DNA of 64,000 bases from Mycolicibacterium sp. TY81. Lineage in GTDB: Bacteria; Actinomycetota; Actinomycetes; Mycobacteriales; Mycobacteriaceae. The DNA lies in assembly GCF_018326285.1 (NCBI RefSeq), contig NZ_AP023362.1, forward strand, positions 2,542,001 through 2,606,000, in the 5' to 3' direction. Below the pieces are notes generated by a model, which was not told the origin of the DNA, ran no database searches, and was given only the letters and a program-made list of their open reading frames with translations. The stretch's first letter is position 1. Each line of letters starts with the position of its first letter. A program made the position numbers and the translations under genes. This document shows positions 44,251 to 54,036 of the stretch, in pieces.

Positions 44251-45426
44251 CTACTCCACCCAGGCTTGGATCACCCCGTACCCGCCGCTGGTCCGCCACC
44301 CCTGTCCGGCGGTATCGAGTTCGGCAAGTTGCTCGGATGTCAGGCCGACGACAACTTCCGATTTGAGTGTCCGCAGTGCCGTCACCGGAGACGGAAAGTA
44401 GTCGACGGTCTGGTCGAACGGTGTTGTGGCGGGCCAGTATCGGTCGCCGACGAGGCGCCGATAGTTGAGGTCGCCTTTCATCACAGTCATTGTGGCGCCG
44501 GCGAATTCGGCGGTGAGGTCGTGGGGCATGTCGTGGAACGACAGCGGTGCACAGAAGAACTTGTGGGTGCGCACCGTGAGCCGGCCGCTGCGCACAGCGT
44601 TCCACAGCCGGTCGCCGGCCTTCCCGATCGGCGGATGTGCGTCGGCCCGCAAGCGTCGGATGACAGCCAGGACATCGGCCGTCGTCGCGTCCGACACGTA
44701 GTAGGGATACGGCTTGACGTACAGCACGATCTCGGCAGCCAGGCGCTGACAGAGCAGGCTGTCGATCAGGACGAGATCCGCCAGCAGTTCGCGGCCTGCG
44801 TTGTCGGCGACGACGCAGACGGTCGGGTTGTCCTGCGCGCGGAGCGCAGACCACAGCACGGGGCTGTCGTCGACGAGGATGCCCTCCGAGCGCGCGTCTG
44901 CGGCACCGGCGCCCTTTTGGAGTTGGAAGCTGAGGTCGGCGCGATTACCCCACAGCGCGGCCACCAGCAGAGTCTCGCGCTGCTGGTTCTCCGCCGCGTC
45001 GGCCAGGTCGGCGAAGGCACGCAGCTCGTCGTCGACCTCCGGCCCCGTCAGCTCGGCGGTCTTGACCGGCGCGAACGGGTCGACTCCGCGCCAGGCCCCG
45101 GCCCCGAAGTAACCGACGGCGTCGAGCAGCCGGCGGTAGAAATAGCTCTCGCTCCACAGGAACGGCACCTCGCCCCAGGGGCGTCCGTAGACGTCGTCTC
45201 CCCAGGCGAGCCACTCATCCCGGTCATGAGCATGCTTGGGCAACGGCTCGAGGACGCCGGTGGTGCTCTCGACGAGCAGCTGCTGCAGCATCGCCTCTTC
45301 GGCGGACGTGTAGGGCGTGGTGTCCAGTACCTGGCGAATCAGCTTTGGGTGACGCTCATGGAACACCTCCCACTCGAAGGACCCCGGCACCGCTGCGGTG
45401 ATCGTGGGGGCATCGGTGGTGTCCAC
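44251..45426 (-). CDS. ARMT1-like (DUF89) damage-control phosphatase family protein
   Basis: The 391-residue protein starts at GTG 45426. DNAGRELLADLVLID (DNxGxE metal motif), TVRTHKFFCAPLSFHDMP and MKGDLNYRRLVGDRYWP are signatures of the DUF89/ARMT1-type Asp/Asn-dependent metallophosphatases (subfamily III). These remove phosphate from damaged sugar phosphates such as fructose-1-P. It lies 10 bp after the DUF3297 gene and is probably co-transcribed with it. It converges on the LysB-like gene with a 4-bp gap. Confidence 0.8.
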   Translation of the reverse strand: MDTTDAPTITAAVPGSFEWEVFHERHPKLIRQVLDTTPYTSAEEAMLQQLLVESTTGVLEPLPKHAHDRDEWLAWGDDVYGRPWGEVPFLWSESYFYRRLLDAVGYFGAGAWRGVDPFAPVKTAELTGPEVDDELRAFADLADAAENQQRETLLVAALWGNRADLSFQLQKGAGAADARSEGILVDDSPVLWSALRAQDNPTVCVVADNAGRELLADLVLIDSLLCQRLAAEIVLYVKPYPYYVSDATTADVLAVIRRLRADAHPPIGKAGDRLWNAVRSGRLTVRTHKFFCAPLSFHDMPHDLTAEFAGATMTVMKGDLNYRRLVGDRYWPATTPFDQTVDYFPSPVTALRTLKSEVVVGLTSEQLAELDTAGQGWRTSGGYGVIQAWVE

Positions 45427-45436
45427 GGGGCGTCCG

Positions 45437-45694
45437 CTACTTGGCTGTGCGGAAATACGGTTCGACCGTGCCGCTCTGCTTGACGACCATCGGGTTTCCG
45501 CGGCGGTCCTTGGCGGTGGGGACCTCCACACGCACCCAGCCCTCGGCCACGTTGTATTCGACGACGTTGGTTCGCTCGACGCCATTGAAGCGGATACCCA
45601 CGTCGCGCAGGAGCGCCTCTTCATTGAAGAACGGGCTACGCGGATCGATGGAGAGGTGATTCGGCGGGACGTCGGTGTTCTGATCCTGGGACAT
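45437..45694 (-). CDS. DUF3297 family small protein
   Basis: The 85-residue protein starts at ATG 45694. NHLSIDPRSPFFNEEALLRD, VGIRFNGVERTNVVEY and RGNPMVVKQSGTVEPYF are distinctive for DUF3297, a small soluble protein conserved in many bacteria, sometimes mislabelled glutathione peroxidase. Function unknown. Confidence 0.78.
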   Translation of the reverse strand: MSQDQNTDVPPNHLSIDPRSPFFNEEALLRDVGIRFNGVERTNVVEYNVAEGWVRVEVPTAKDRRGNPMVVKQSGTVEPYFRTAK

Positions 45695-46066
45695 GTTGGC
45701 TTTCGTTGAATGCTGACGGATTCTTCTTCGCTAAGAACGTACGCGACCCCGCCGGAGCGGGTGCCGCGTAGGTCGTGGCGGGCCGCGGGGCCCAAGCTTC
45801 CACCGGATGAGGCCACAGACGCCGCCACATCGAAACCTGTTGGTGCCGCCGACAATTGCGCACTGTCACACCCACAAAATCCCCATACACCTCACGTGTC
45901 ACATCCGTCTCGTGAGGCCCCCGCAGACCGCTGTTCGCCTGCACACATAACGGTGCCGGCACTCCGGAAGTCGGCCTACCATCGGAAGCTATATGGGCCA
46001 GGTGAAGGCAAATTCACCAGTGCCCCGCGACAGATCAAACCTCATGACAGAAGGAGGGATGGGCTG
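45695..46066. other. Intergenic region of 372 bp
   Basis: No convincing gene is present; the plus frame from 45710 is just an open extension of the secreted-protein gene. It contains a 7-bp inverted repeat CCTCACG (45890-45896) / CGTGAGG (45911-45917) with an embedded CACGTG, a possible regulator site for either divergent gene. Confidence 0.4.
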
Positions 46067-46300
46067 ATGAAAATCGCACTCGCAATCGCTGCCGCCGCGC
46101 TCGCACTCAGCCCCATCGGCGTCGCCCACGCCACGCCAGGACAGTGTTTCAACACCCCTTGGGGTGGCTACTGCGACGGGCAAGCCGACGGCAACGGCAT
46201 CTTCAACCACTGCGAAGGTGCAATGGGATTCAGCAACTGCTTCTACGTCCGTGCTGTACCCACGGACGTCGACCCGCGGGGATGGGTCCCGCTGACCTGA
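46067..46300 (+). CDS. Small secreted cysteine-containing protein
   Basis: The 77-residue protein starts at ATG 46067, nine bases after a strong AAGGAGG. A signal peptide MKIALAIAAAALALSPIGVAHA (given here in part as MKIALAIAAAALALS and PIGVAHA) is likely cut before TPGQC. The mature part of about 55 residues has four cysteines (in GQC, GYCDG, FNHCEG and SNCFYV), so probably two disulphides. Similar short exported proteins with a CDG..FNHC pattern occur widely in mycobacteria. Function unknown. Confidence 0.75.
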   Translation: MKIALAIAAAALALSPIGVAHATPGQCFNTPWGGYCDGQADGNGIFNHCEGAMGFSNCFYVRAVPTDVDPRGWVPLT

Positions 46301-46304
46301 CGCC

Positions 46305-47123
46305 TCAGTTCGGTATCAGCCGGAGTTGGCGCGCCTTCTCGAGGATGATCCGCGCGCGGTTCAATCGGGGTAAGTCGCTGCCGTCCTTCGGTTTTCCGCC
46401 GCGGGCGTTGAACTGCTCGACGAACTCGCGCGCCCAGCCGATGTCCGATTCGGAGGGGCTCAGTCCGGCGTTGATGGTCTCGGCGTCAGACGAACGCAGC
46501 GCGAGCTTGCCCGTCATACCCATCTGCCGGGTGAGCGCCACGCCCTCGGCCAGCTGATCCGGGTCGCGGGTGGGCCCGTCGATCGGACCTGGGATGTGCG
46601 CCGCCCGCGACGCGACGACCAGCTGGGAACGGCTGTAGGCCAGAGCCAACGGGTCCTGCTCGACGCCGATGTCCAGCGTGTAGTCATTGACGCCGAACGC
46701 GATGCGGAAGCACGGGCGCGCCGCGGCGATGTCGTGTACGCGCGCCAGCCCGCGCGCCGTTTCGATCAACGCGATCACCCGCGATTCGCCCCCGAGCCGG
46801 TTCGCGGTATCCCACATGTGATTTCCGCCCTCCGTCTTGGCCAGCACGACGCCCTTCAGCCCGCGGCACTCCGCCAGCGCGCGGCAGTCGGCAGACCAGA
46901 AATCACTCGACGCATCGTTGACCCGGACCCACGCCTGGGCCCCGGAGCTCAGGAAGTCGATGACTCGCTCCCGGGCCGCTTCCTTCTCGTCGGGAGCGAC
47001 GGCGTCCTCGAGATCGAGGATCACCTCGTCGGATTTCGTGGTCGACAGCAGCTCCCCGAGATCAGGCTCTCGGGACGGATTGACGAGCAGCCAGGAGCGC
47101 GAAACCTTCGAGTTCACGGTCAT
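46305..47123 (-). CDS. HpcH/HpaI aldolase / CitE-like CoA-ester lyase
   Basis: The 272-residue TIM-barrel protein contains DEVILDLEDAVAPDEK, LIETARGLARV (metal-binding Glu) and a final RARIILEKARQ, typical of CitE-like proteins. It is about the size of M. tuberculosis CitE (Rv2498c). The CitE-like group act on short CoA esters (malyl-CoA, citramalyl-CoA) or as malate synthase-like enzymes. No citrate lyase subunits are near, so it is not a true citrate lyase. Confidence 0.83.
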   Translation of the reverse strand: MTVNSKVSRSWLLVNPSREPDLGELLSTTKSDEVILDLEDAVAPDEKEAARERVIDFLSSGAQAWVRVNDASSDFWSADCRALAECRGLKGVVLAKTEGGNHMWDTANRLGGESRVIALIETARGLARVHDIAAARPCFRIAFGVNDYTLDIGVEQDPLALAYSRSQLVVASRAAHIPGPIDGPTRDPDQLAEGVALTRQMGMTGKLALRSSDAETINAGLSPSESDIGWAREFVEQFNARGGKPKDGSDLPRLNRARIILEKARQLRLIPN

Positions 47124-47216
47124 GGCGTCAGGCTAGACGCATTGAGTGCGCCGCACCCGGCGTTGAAGCTGCGCACGGGACCACCAACCCGGCAGCGCCC
47201 CGAAGACCCCGAGAAC

Positions 47217-48314
47217 CTAGCCGCGCCGCCGCCGTCCCACGCGCAGCAGCCAGTCGGGCAGCGCCAACCCGTGGATGATCCGTTGCGTCCGAAAGTACTG
47301 GCGCGGAAGCGATGCCGTGTTGTAGGGCAGGTCGTACTTCTCGCACAGTTCCCGGACCCGGACGCTCACTTCAGGCAACCGGCTGCTCGGCAGATCAGGG
47401 AACAGGTGATGCTCGATCTGGTAGCACAGGTGCCCACCCGAGAACGCCAGCAGCGGGCCTGCGTTGAAGTTCGCCGTCCCGAGAATCTGTCGCAGATACC
47501 ATTCGCCGCGAGTCTCGTCCTTGACCACCGCCGGGTCGAACGTCTCGGCCCCGTCGGGGATGTGCCCGCAAATGATGTTCACGTACACCCACAGGTTCCG
47601 GAGCACATTCGCGGTGGCATTGGCCGCCAGCGTGCGACGCCACCGGCGCAGGCTGAGCGCCGGGAAGAACACATAGTCCTTGGCCAGCTGGCGCGCGCTC
47701 TTGGCGAGGAATTTCCGCTCCTCCACCGCGACAGCGTCTGGCGTCTCACCCCGGAGCCGCTCCGAGTGCAGGCCGTGCAGGGCGATACCCCATTCGAACG
47801 TCGCTGCCAGCACCAGGTTTCCGAGCGGGGCAAACAAATGCGCCCACCGCCACGGCTGGTCGGTCGTCACCCGTAGCAGGCGGTAACCGATGTCCTCGTC
47901 CATGCCGAGCACGTTGGTGTAGACGTGATGCCGATAGTTGTGCGAGTACCGCCACTGCGCCGAATGTCCGACCATGTCCCACTCCCAGGTATTGGAGTGG
48001 ATTTCCGGGTCGTTCATCCAATCCCACTGGCCGTGGGAGATGTTGTGGCCGAGCTCCATGTTCTCGACCGACTTCGCATACGCCAGCGCGCACGTGCCGG
48101 CGACCCAGCCGACCTTGGACCGGCTCCCGGCGATCATCAGCCGCGCCGCGACATCGAGCGCCCGCTGAAAATGGATCACCCGCCGGATGTACGCCGAGTC
48201 CTTCGCCCCGAGCGACTCCTCGACGTCCCGGCGGATCACGTCGAGTTCGTAGCCGATCTCTTCGACGTCTTCACGGCTGAGGTGTACGTAGGCAGAGACA
48301 TCGGCGATCGCCAT
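47217..48314 (-). CDS. Membrane acyl-CoA fatty acid desaturase (DesA3-like)
   Basis: The 365-residue protein starts at ATG 48314 (MAIADVSAYVHLSREDVEEIGYE begins like DesA3). It has the three histidine boxes: GHNISHGQ, SHNYRHHVYTN and YQIEHHLFP. EIHSNTWEWDMVGHSAQWRYSHN (EIHSNTWEWDM in short) also matches DesA3 (Rv3229c). Frame extension through the tRNA to 48491 is rejected. It is shorter than DesA3 at the C-terminus. It is a di-iron delta-9-type desaturase making oleoyl-CoA, but no ferredoxin reductase lies beside it. Confidence 0.87.
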   Translation of the reverse strand: MAIADVSAYVHLSREDVEEIGYELDVIRRDVEESLGAKDSAYIRRVIHFQRALDVAARLMIAGSRSKVGWVAGTCALAYAKSVENMELGHNISHGQWDWMNDPEIHSNTWEWDMVGHSAQWRYSHNYRHHVYTNVLGMDEDIGYRLLRVTTDQPWRWAHLFAPLGNLVLAATFEWGIALHGLHSERLRGETPDAVAVEERKFLAKSARQLAKDYVFFPALSLRRWRRTLAANATANVLRNLWVYVNIICGHIPDGAETFDPAVVKDETRGEWYLRQILGTANFNAGPLLAFSGGHLCYQIEHHLFPDLPSSRLPEVSVRVRELCEKYDLPYNTASLPRQYFRTQRIIHGLALPDWLLRVGRRRRG

Positions 48315-48393
48315 CAAGGTGTCCTCGGGTGGGAGTGGCAGGAAGACGGGGCCATCCAGGCCACCGCGAGGCCTTTGACCTGCAAAAACTTTG

Positions 48394-48467
<74 letters not shown>

Positions 48468-48555
48468 CGGCGCTGCCGGACGAACCGGCAACGGTTGGAA
48501 AGCCTACCTCAGACCTCCCGCCGGACCCTAAACGGGTCCGGCGGCGCGTCGGCGA

Positions 48556-49962
48556 CTAGCGCTTGGCCCCGCGCTTCTCCCGCACCCGCACGTTGATCTT
48601 GATCGGGCTGCCCTCGAAGCCGAACTCTTCACGCAGCCGGCGCTCGATGAAGCGGCGGTAGCCGGCCTCCAGGAAGCCCGTGGTGAACAGCACGAAGGTC
48701 GGCGGCCGCGATGCCGCCTGGGTGGCGAACAGGATGCGTGGCTGCTTGCCACCGCGCACCGGCGGCGGCGTGGCCGCCACGATCTCCTTGAGGAAGGTGT
48801 TGAGCCGTCCGGTCGGGATACGGGCGTCCCACGACGCCAGCGAGGTCTCCAGCGCCGGCACCAACTTCTGCACGGCCCGACCGGTTTTCGCCGAGATGTT
48901 CACGCGCGGCGCCCACTGCACCTGCACCAGCTCGCGCTCGATCTCCTTGTCCAGCAGGTATCGCCGGTCTTCGTCGACCAGGTCCCACTTGTTGAACGCG
49001 ATGACGAGCGCACGCCCGGCCTCGATGACCATTGACAGCACCCGCAGATCCTGTTCGGTCAGCGGCTGAGAGGCGTCGATCAGCATGATCGCGACCTCGG
49101 CGGCATCGATCGCGCCGTGCGTGCGCACCGAGGCGTAGAACTCGTGCCCGCTGGCCTGGCCGACCTTACGGCGCAGACCGGCGGTGTCGACGAAACGCCA
49201 AGTCTTGCCGTCCAATTCGATCAGCGAGTCGACGGGGTCCACCGTGGTGCCGGCGACGTCGTGCACGACGGACCGCTCGTCGCCCGACAGCTTGTTCAGC
49301 AGCGAGCTCTTGCCGACGTTGGGCTTGCCGACCAGCGCGACACGGCGCGGACCGCCGGTCCCGCCGGACGTCTCGGAGACCTCGGGCAGCACCTCGAGCA
49401 CGCTGTCGAGCAGGTCGGCCACGCCGCGGCCGTGCATCGCGCTGATCGAGTGCGGCTGTCCCAGCCCCAGCGACCACAGCGCCGCGGCCTCGGATTCGAT
49501 CTTCTCGTTGTCAACCTTGTTGGCCGCCAAGAAGACCGGCTTGCCGGAGCGCTGCAGGCGCTTGGCGGCGGCCTCGTCGGCCGCGGTCGCCCCGACCACC
49601 GCGTCGACCACGAGAATGATCGCGTCGGCGGTGCGCATGGCCACGGTGGCCTGCTCGGCGACCAGCATCTGCAGGCCCTTGGCGTCGGGTTCCCAGCCGC
49701 CGGTGTCCTGCACCACGAACCGGCGCCCGACCCACTGCGCGTCGTAGGACACGCGGTCGCGCGTCACGCCCGGGATGTCCTGCACCACCGCTTCGCGACG
49801 GCCCAGGATGCGGTTCACCAGAGTCGATTTGCCGACATTCGGGCGGCCGACCACGGCCACCACGGGCGGGGGTCCGGCGTACTCGTCGACCTCGGCCTCG
49901 AATCCTTCCGAGCCGATCTCCCAGTCACCTTCGTCGAACCACACACCATCGTCGTCACTCAT
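48556..49962 (-). CDS. der: Ribosome-assembly GTPase Der (EngA)
   Basis: The 468-residue protein has two tandem G domains: [15 protein letters not shown] and NKVD in the first, and [19 protein letters not shown] and NKWD in the second, followed by a KH-like C-terminus ([12 protein letters not shown]). It functions in 50S subunit assembly and is essential in bacteria. Its ATG overlaps the stop of cmk (ATGA), and gene order der-cmk-rluB-scpB-scpA-parA matches Rv1713-Rv1708. Confidence 0.96.
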   Translation of the reverse strand: MSDDDGVWFDEGDWEIGSEGFEAEVDEYAGPPPVVAVVGRPNVGKSTLVNRILGRREAVVQDIPGVTRDRVSYDAQWVGRRFVVQDTGGWEPDAKGLQMLVAEQATVAMRTADAIILVVDAVVGATAADEAAAKRLQRSGKPVFLAANKVDNEKIESEAAALWSLGLGQPHSISAMHGRGVADLLDSVLEVLPEVSETSGGTGGPRRVALVGKPNVGKSSLLNKLSGDERSVVHDVAGTTVDPVDSLIELDGKTWRFVDTAGLRRKVGQASGHEFYASVRTHGAIDAAEVAIMLIDASQPLTEQDLRVLSMVIEAGRALVIAFNKWDLVDEDRRYLLDKEIERELVQVQWAPRVNISAKTGRAVQKLVPALETSLASWDARIPTGRLNTFLKEIVAATPPPVRGGKQPRILFATQAASRPPTFVLFTTGFLEAGYRRFIERRLREEFGFEGSPIKINVRVREKRGAKR

Positions 49963-50642
49963 TGACGCACACCTACCTTCTGCTGCACGAGATCCAGCAG
50001 ATGTGCCACCACACCAGCCTGGGTCATATCACTGGAATCGACGACGATCGCATCATCGGCGGCCTGCAGCGGCGAGACCGCGCGCGTCGAGTCCAGATGG
50101 TCCCGGCGCTGGACATCGGCCAGCACCGCTTCGTAGTTGTCGCCCAGACCGTTTGCGACGTTCTGCGCATTGCGCCGACGGGCGCGCTCCTCGGCCGAGG
50201 CGGTCAGGAAAATCTTGAGATCGGCGTCCGGCTTGACGACGGTGCCGATGTCGCGGCCCTCGACGACGACCGAACCGGCTTCCGCGATCAACTCCCGCTG
50301 CCGCTGCACCAGGATGGTCCGCACGGCCGGGATCGCCGACACGGCCGATACGGCGAGAGTCACCGCCTCGCCGCGGATCTCATCCGAAACGTCCTCGCCC
50401 GCCAGGTACGAGGTGTCGTGGTCCGGGTCGAAGCTGACGGAGAACTCCGTCTTCTCACACACCGCGACGACGGCATCGGCGTCGGCCGGGTCGATACCGG
50501 CGCGTAGCACCGCCAGCGTCACGATGCGGTACATCGCGCCGGTGTTGATGTGGTTGGCGCCGAGTGCATGCGCCAAACCCGTTGACACCGAGGACTTCCC
50601 GGTGCCCGCCGGGCCGTCGATGGCGATGACGAGCGCGTTCAC
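49959..50642 (-). CDS. cmk: Cytidylate kinase
   Basis: The 227-residue enzyme has the P-loop [24 protein letters not shown] and a lid SAEERARRR, diagnostic for bacterial CMP/dCMP kinase. It makes CDP from CMP. Its GTG/ATG start overlaps the stop of rluB and its stop overlaps der, so it is in a tightly coupled operon. Confidence 0.96.
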   Translation of the reverse strand: MNALVIAIDGPAGTGKSSVSTGLAHALGANHINTGAMYRIVTLAVLRAGIDPADADAVVAVCEKTEFSVSFDPDHDTSYLAGEDVSDEIRGEAVTLAVSAVSAIPAVRTILVQRQRELIAEAGSVVVEGRDIGTVVKPDADLKIFLTASAEERARRRNAQNVANGLGDNYEAVLADVQRRDHLDSTRAVSPLQAADDAIVVDSSDMTQAGVVAHLLDLVQQKVGVRQ

Positions 50643-51382
50643 AGGCCCACCGCCTGGTACAGCTCGCCGACTTCCTTGCGCGTGAGCGCCCGCAGGCTGT
50701 TGACGCGCTGGTCCCCCAGCGCCACCGTGCCGATGTGCGTGCGCACCAGTTCCTTCACCGGGAAACCCACCTCGGCCATCAGCCGGCGCACGATGCGATT
50801 GCGACCCTCGTGCAGCACGATCTTCACCAACGACTTGCCGGCGACCATGTCGACCACCGCGAACTCGTCGACGTAGACCGGGCCGTCGTCCAGTTCCACG
50901 CCCTCGCGCACCTTCTTGCCCAGCCCACGGGGCACGGTCCCCTGCACGGTGGCCAGGTACGTCTTGGACACCTCGTACCGCGGGTGCATCAACCGATGGG
51001 CCAGCTCGCCGTCGTTGGTCAGCAGGATCAGCCCTTCGGTGTCGGCGTCGAGCCGGCCGACATGGAACAGCTTCTTGTTGCCGCGCACGCGGTGCTCGAC
51101 CAGGTCACCGATACAGGGTCGGCCCTGGTCGTCAGACATGGTGGAGTGCATACCTTTTGGCTTGTTCAGCGCGAGGTACACCAGATCCTCGTCGACGAGA
51201 ACGCGGGTGCCGTCCACCCGGACCACCTGGCGATCGGGGTGCACCCGGGTACCGAGTTCGGTGACGATCTGGCCGTCGACCTCCACACGCCCGTCCAGGA
51301 TCATCCGCTCGGCGACGCGACGAGAAGCAATTCCCGCCTGCGACAACACCTTCTGCAGTCGCACGCCTTCTTCGTTGGTCAT
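50639..51382 (-). CDS. rluB: Ribosomal large-subunit pseudouridine synthase B
   Basis: The 247-residue protein has an N-terminal S4 domain ([18 protein letters not shown]) and a RsuA/RluB catalytic core with Asp in [17 protein letters not shown]. It modifies 23S rRNA near position 2605 (E. coli numbering). Corresponds to Rv1711. It starts one base from the ScpB stop and overlaps cmk. Confidence 0.93.
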   Translation of the reverse strand: MTNEEGVRLQKVLSQAGIASRRVAERMILDGRVEVDGQIVTELGTRVHPDRQVVRVDGTRVLVDEDLVYLALNKPKGMHSTMSDDQGRPCIGDLVEHRVRGNKKLFHVGRLDADTEGLILLTNDGELAHRLMHPRYEVSKTYLATVQGTVPRGLGKKVREGVELDDGPVYVDEFAVVDMVAGKSLVKIVLHEGRNRIVRRLMAEVGFPVKELVRTHIGTVALGDQRVNSLRALTRKEVGELYQAVGL

Positions 51383-51383
51383 G

Positions 51384-52133
51384 TCAGTCCCGATCTACGT
51401 CGAATTTGGCCGGCTCTGCAGCCGGCGCAGGAGTTCCGCCGAGTTTGGCGAAACGCGGCTCCTCAGAGAGCGTTTCAGTGATGTCGTCGATGACGTCGAC
51501 ATCCGGCAACAGCGGGGCGAGTTCCGGCAGCTCGCTCAGCGAGGTCAACCCGAGCCGCTCCAGGAACAATTCCGTCGTGGCGAAAGTCGTTGCGCCACTG
51601 TCGGCATCGGTGCCGGCTTCGATGATGAGGCCGCGGGCGGCGAGGGTCCGCATCACGGCGTCGACATTGACTCCGCGCACCGCACTCACGCGAGCGCGGG
51701 TCACCGGCTGCCGGTAGGCCACGACCGCAAGGGTCTCCAGCGCCGCCCGGGTCAGCTTGGACCGGGCGCCGTCGAGAATCAGCCGCTCGACATAGGGCGC
51801 GTACCGGGCCCGGGTGTACATCCGCCACCCGCCACCGGCCTCGCGCAGGTCGATGCCGCTGCCGCGCTCGGCCAGTTCGGCGGCCATCCGGCGCAGCTTG
51901 TCCTCGACGCGCTCGATGGTTTCGTCCAGAGCGGTCGCCAGAGAGTCGACCGGCGCCGGGGTATCGACCACCAGCAGCAGGGCCTCCAGCGCGCACCCGA
52001 GCTCGTCATCGCTGATCTCGGTGTCGAGTTCGTCACCCTCGGCGACAGCGGCGTCGTCGGTCACACCGGCGTCAGGCTCGACGCCCTCGCCCACGCTGCT
52101 ATCCGCGGCAATCACCGCGTCGTTGTCCGTCAT
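51384..52133 (-). CDS. scpB: Segregation and condensation protein ScpB
   Basis: The 249-residue protein is read from ATG 52133, which overlaps the ScpA stop. An acidic N-terminal tail of about 45 residues precedes the winged-helix domains (GCALEALLLVVDTPAPV, LETLAVVAYRQPVTRARV, VRGVNVDAVMRTLAARGLI). It is a kleisin-binding subunit of the SMC condensin. The longer tail is normal for mycobacteria. Confidence 0.93.
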   Translation of the reverse strand: MTDNDAVIAADSSVGEGVEPDAGVTDDAAVAEGDELDTEISDDELGCALEALLLVVDTPAPVDSLATALDETIERVEDKLRRMAAELAERGSGIDLREAGGGWRMYTRARYAPYVERLILDGARSKLTRAALETLAVVAYRQPVTRARVSAVRGVNVDAVMRTLAARGLIIEAGTDADSGATTFATTELFLERLGLTSLSELPELAPLLPDVDVIDDITETLSEEPRFAKLGGTPAPAAEPAKFDVDRD

Positions 52134-52999
52134 TGGTCTTCTTCCACCGCCGCTGCCAGATGCTCGTTCGTCGGCCGCTCCCCGGTCCACGAAACTTGCA
52201 GCACTCCAAGCGGTTCAATCTGCTCGAAGTTTACCGCCTTGGCCCGGTAGAGCTCTAATAGCGCCAGGAACCGCCCGACGATCTCCATGCCGCCGTCACA
52301 GTCGGCGACCAGGTCGGTGAACGACGCCCACTCCCCGATGCCGCGACTCTCCAGCAGCCCCATCAGTTTCATGGCCTGCTCGGGCACCGACACCGCCTGC
52401 ACGTGCAGGTGGTCGACGCGCAGCGACGGCACCGGACGCGGCGTGAACGCGGCCGCTGCGATCTGGGCGAACCGGTCGGCGTCGACGCCGAGCATCACCT
52501 CCGGCAGGAGCTCGGTGAACCGGTCCTCCAGCGTGACGGCCCGCGGGTAGCTGCGCATCGCCGCGGCCTCGAGCTCGGCGAACATCAACGCGACGTGCTT
52601 GAAGGCCCGGTATTGCAGTAGCCGCGCGAACAGCAGGTCGCGCACTTCGAGCAGCGCCAGGTCGTCCTCGTCGTGGACCTCGGCGGCGGGCAGCAGCCGG
52701 GCGGCCTTCAGATCCAGGAGAGTCGCCGCGACGACCAGGAACGCCGTCGTCTCATCCAGCTCGAGCTGGCTGCCGATCTCCTTTGTGTACGCGATGAACT
52801 CGTCGGTGACCTGGTGCAACGCCACTTCGGTGACGTCGAGTCGGTGCGCGAAGATCAGCTGCAGCAGCAGGTCGAAAGGGCCCTCGAAGTTGTTGAGCCG
52901 GACCTGGAAGCCGGCTTTCTTCTCCTCCGGCTGGTCGGTCGCCGGATCCTCCGGCGCCGCGCCCCCAGCACTGTCGGGAGCGTCGACCTCCGAAATCAC
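52130..52999 (-). CDS. scpA: Segregation and condensation protein ScpA
   Basis: The 289-residue kleisin is read from GTG 52999, which overlaps the ParA stop (GTGA). FQVRLNNFEGPFDLLLQLI is the typical start of the SMC-binding domain, and KAVNFEQIEPLGVLQVSW ends the winged helix that caps the SMC head. It bridges SMC and ScpB. Confidence 0.94.
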   Translation of the reverse strand: MISEVDAPDSAGGAAPEDPATDQPEEKKAGFQVRLNNFEGPFDLLLQLIFAHRLDVTEVALHQVTDEFIAYTKEIGSQLELDETTAFLVVAATLLDLKAARLLPAAEVHDEDDLALLEVRDLLFARLLQYRAFKHVALMFAELEAAAMRSYPRAVTLEDRFTELLPEVMLGVDADRFAQIAAAAFTPRPVPSLRVDHLHVQAVSVPEQAMKLMGLLESRGIGEWASFTDLVADCDGGMEIVGRFLALLELYRAKAVNFEQIEPLGVLQVSWTGERPTNEHLAAAVEEDQ

Positions 53000-53934
53000 G
53001 CGCCGAACCGGTCGATGACCTCGCACGCCAACGCCCGGTACGCCTGGGCGCCACCGGATTTCGGGGCCCAGGTGGTGATCGGTTCACCGGCGACGCTGGT
53101 CTCCGGGAAGCGCACGGTGCGACTGATGACAGTGTCGAACACGAGATCGCCGAAGCGCTCGACCACTCGGGCCATGACCTCGCGCGCGTTGACGGTGCGG
53201 TTGTCGTACCGGGTAATCAGGATCCCGCTGATGTCGAGTTTGGGGTTCAGCCGGTCGCGCACCTTGTCGACGGTGTCGGTCAGCAACGCGAGACCGCGCA
53301 ACGAGAAGAACTCGCATTCGGTCGGGATGATGACGCCGTCGGCGCAGGCCAGCCCGTTCACCGTGAGCAGCCCGAGCGACGGCTGGCAGTCGATCAGCAC
53401 ATAGTCGTAGCGGTCCAGCACGGGATACAGCGCGCGGGACAGCGTCTGCTCGCGGCCGACCTCGTTGACCAGCTGAATCTCGGCGGCGGACAGGTCGATG
53501 TTGCTGGGCACCAGGTCCAGGCCCTTGACCCGGGTGTTGATCAGCACGTCGTCGATCGACACCCGCGGCTCGACGAGCAGGTTGTGCACGGTGTGCTCGA
53601 GCTCGTAGTGCGGGACGCCGAGGCCGGCGGACAGCGCACCCTGGGGGTCGAGGTCGACCAGCAGCACACGGCGGCCGTATTCGGCCAGGCTGGCGCCCAG
53701 ATTGATGGTTGACGTGGTCTTGCCGACGCCGCCCTTCTGGTTGCACATCGCGATGACCTTGGCCGGGCCGTGCACGCTCTTGGGTTTGGGCTCGGGGATG
53801 TGTCGCGCGGGACGTCCGGTCAGGCCGATCGCGGGTTCGGGATCTGCGGTCGCGGACGAGGCATCGACATCAAGCGGCAACGAAACCGGCTCCACCGGGC
53901 TCAGGCCCCCCACGCCTGTTGGGACATCGGTCAT
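52996..53934 (-). CDS. ParA/Soj-like chromosome partitioning ATPase (Rv1708-type)
   Basis: The 312-residue protein has a Pro-rich N-terminal tail of about 55 residues, then the deviant Walker A CNQKGGVGKTTSTINL, Walker A' LLVDLDPQG and Walker B VLIDCQPSLG. It lies upstream of scpA in a coupled operon, and is the second ParA-type protein of mycobacteria rather than the one with parB near oriC. It probably helps chromosome or cell-pole positioning; partner unclear. Confidence 0.9.
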   Translation of the reverse strand: MTDVPTGVGGLSPVEPVSLPLDVDASSATADPEPAIGLTGRPARHIPEPKPKSVHGPAKVIAMCNQKGGVGKTTSTINLGASLAEYGRRVLLVDLDPQGALSAGLGVPHYELEHTVHNLLVEPRVSIDDVLINTRVKGLDLVPSNIDLSAAEIQLVNEVGREQTLSRALYPVLDRYDYVLIDCQPSLGLLTVNGLACADGVIIPTECEFFSLRGLALLTDTVDKVRDRLNPKLDISGILITRYDNRTVNAREVMARVVERFGDLVFDTVISRTVRFPETSVAGEPITTWAPKSGGAQAYRALACEVIDRFGA

Positions 53935-54036
53935 GCGTCGCCGATCAGCGGCGTGACTCCCATAGCGAACATCCGGGCAAGTTTAACGGTGCCACGCCGC
54001 TGACGACGGCAGACCCGCTGTCCTAATGTGACTGCC

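Noticed and set aside
38000..45000. Complete prophage or tailocin
   Set aside because: Only lysis-type genes are seen. There is no integrase, attachment repeat, terminase, portal, capsid or tail gene.
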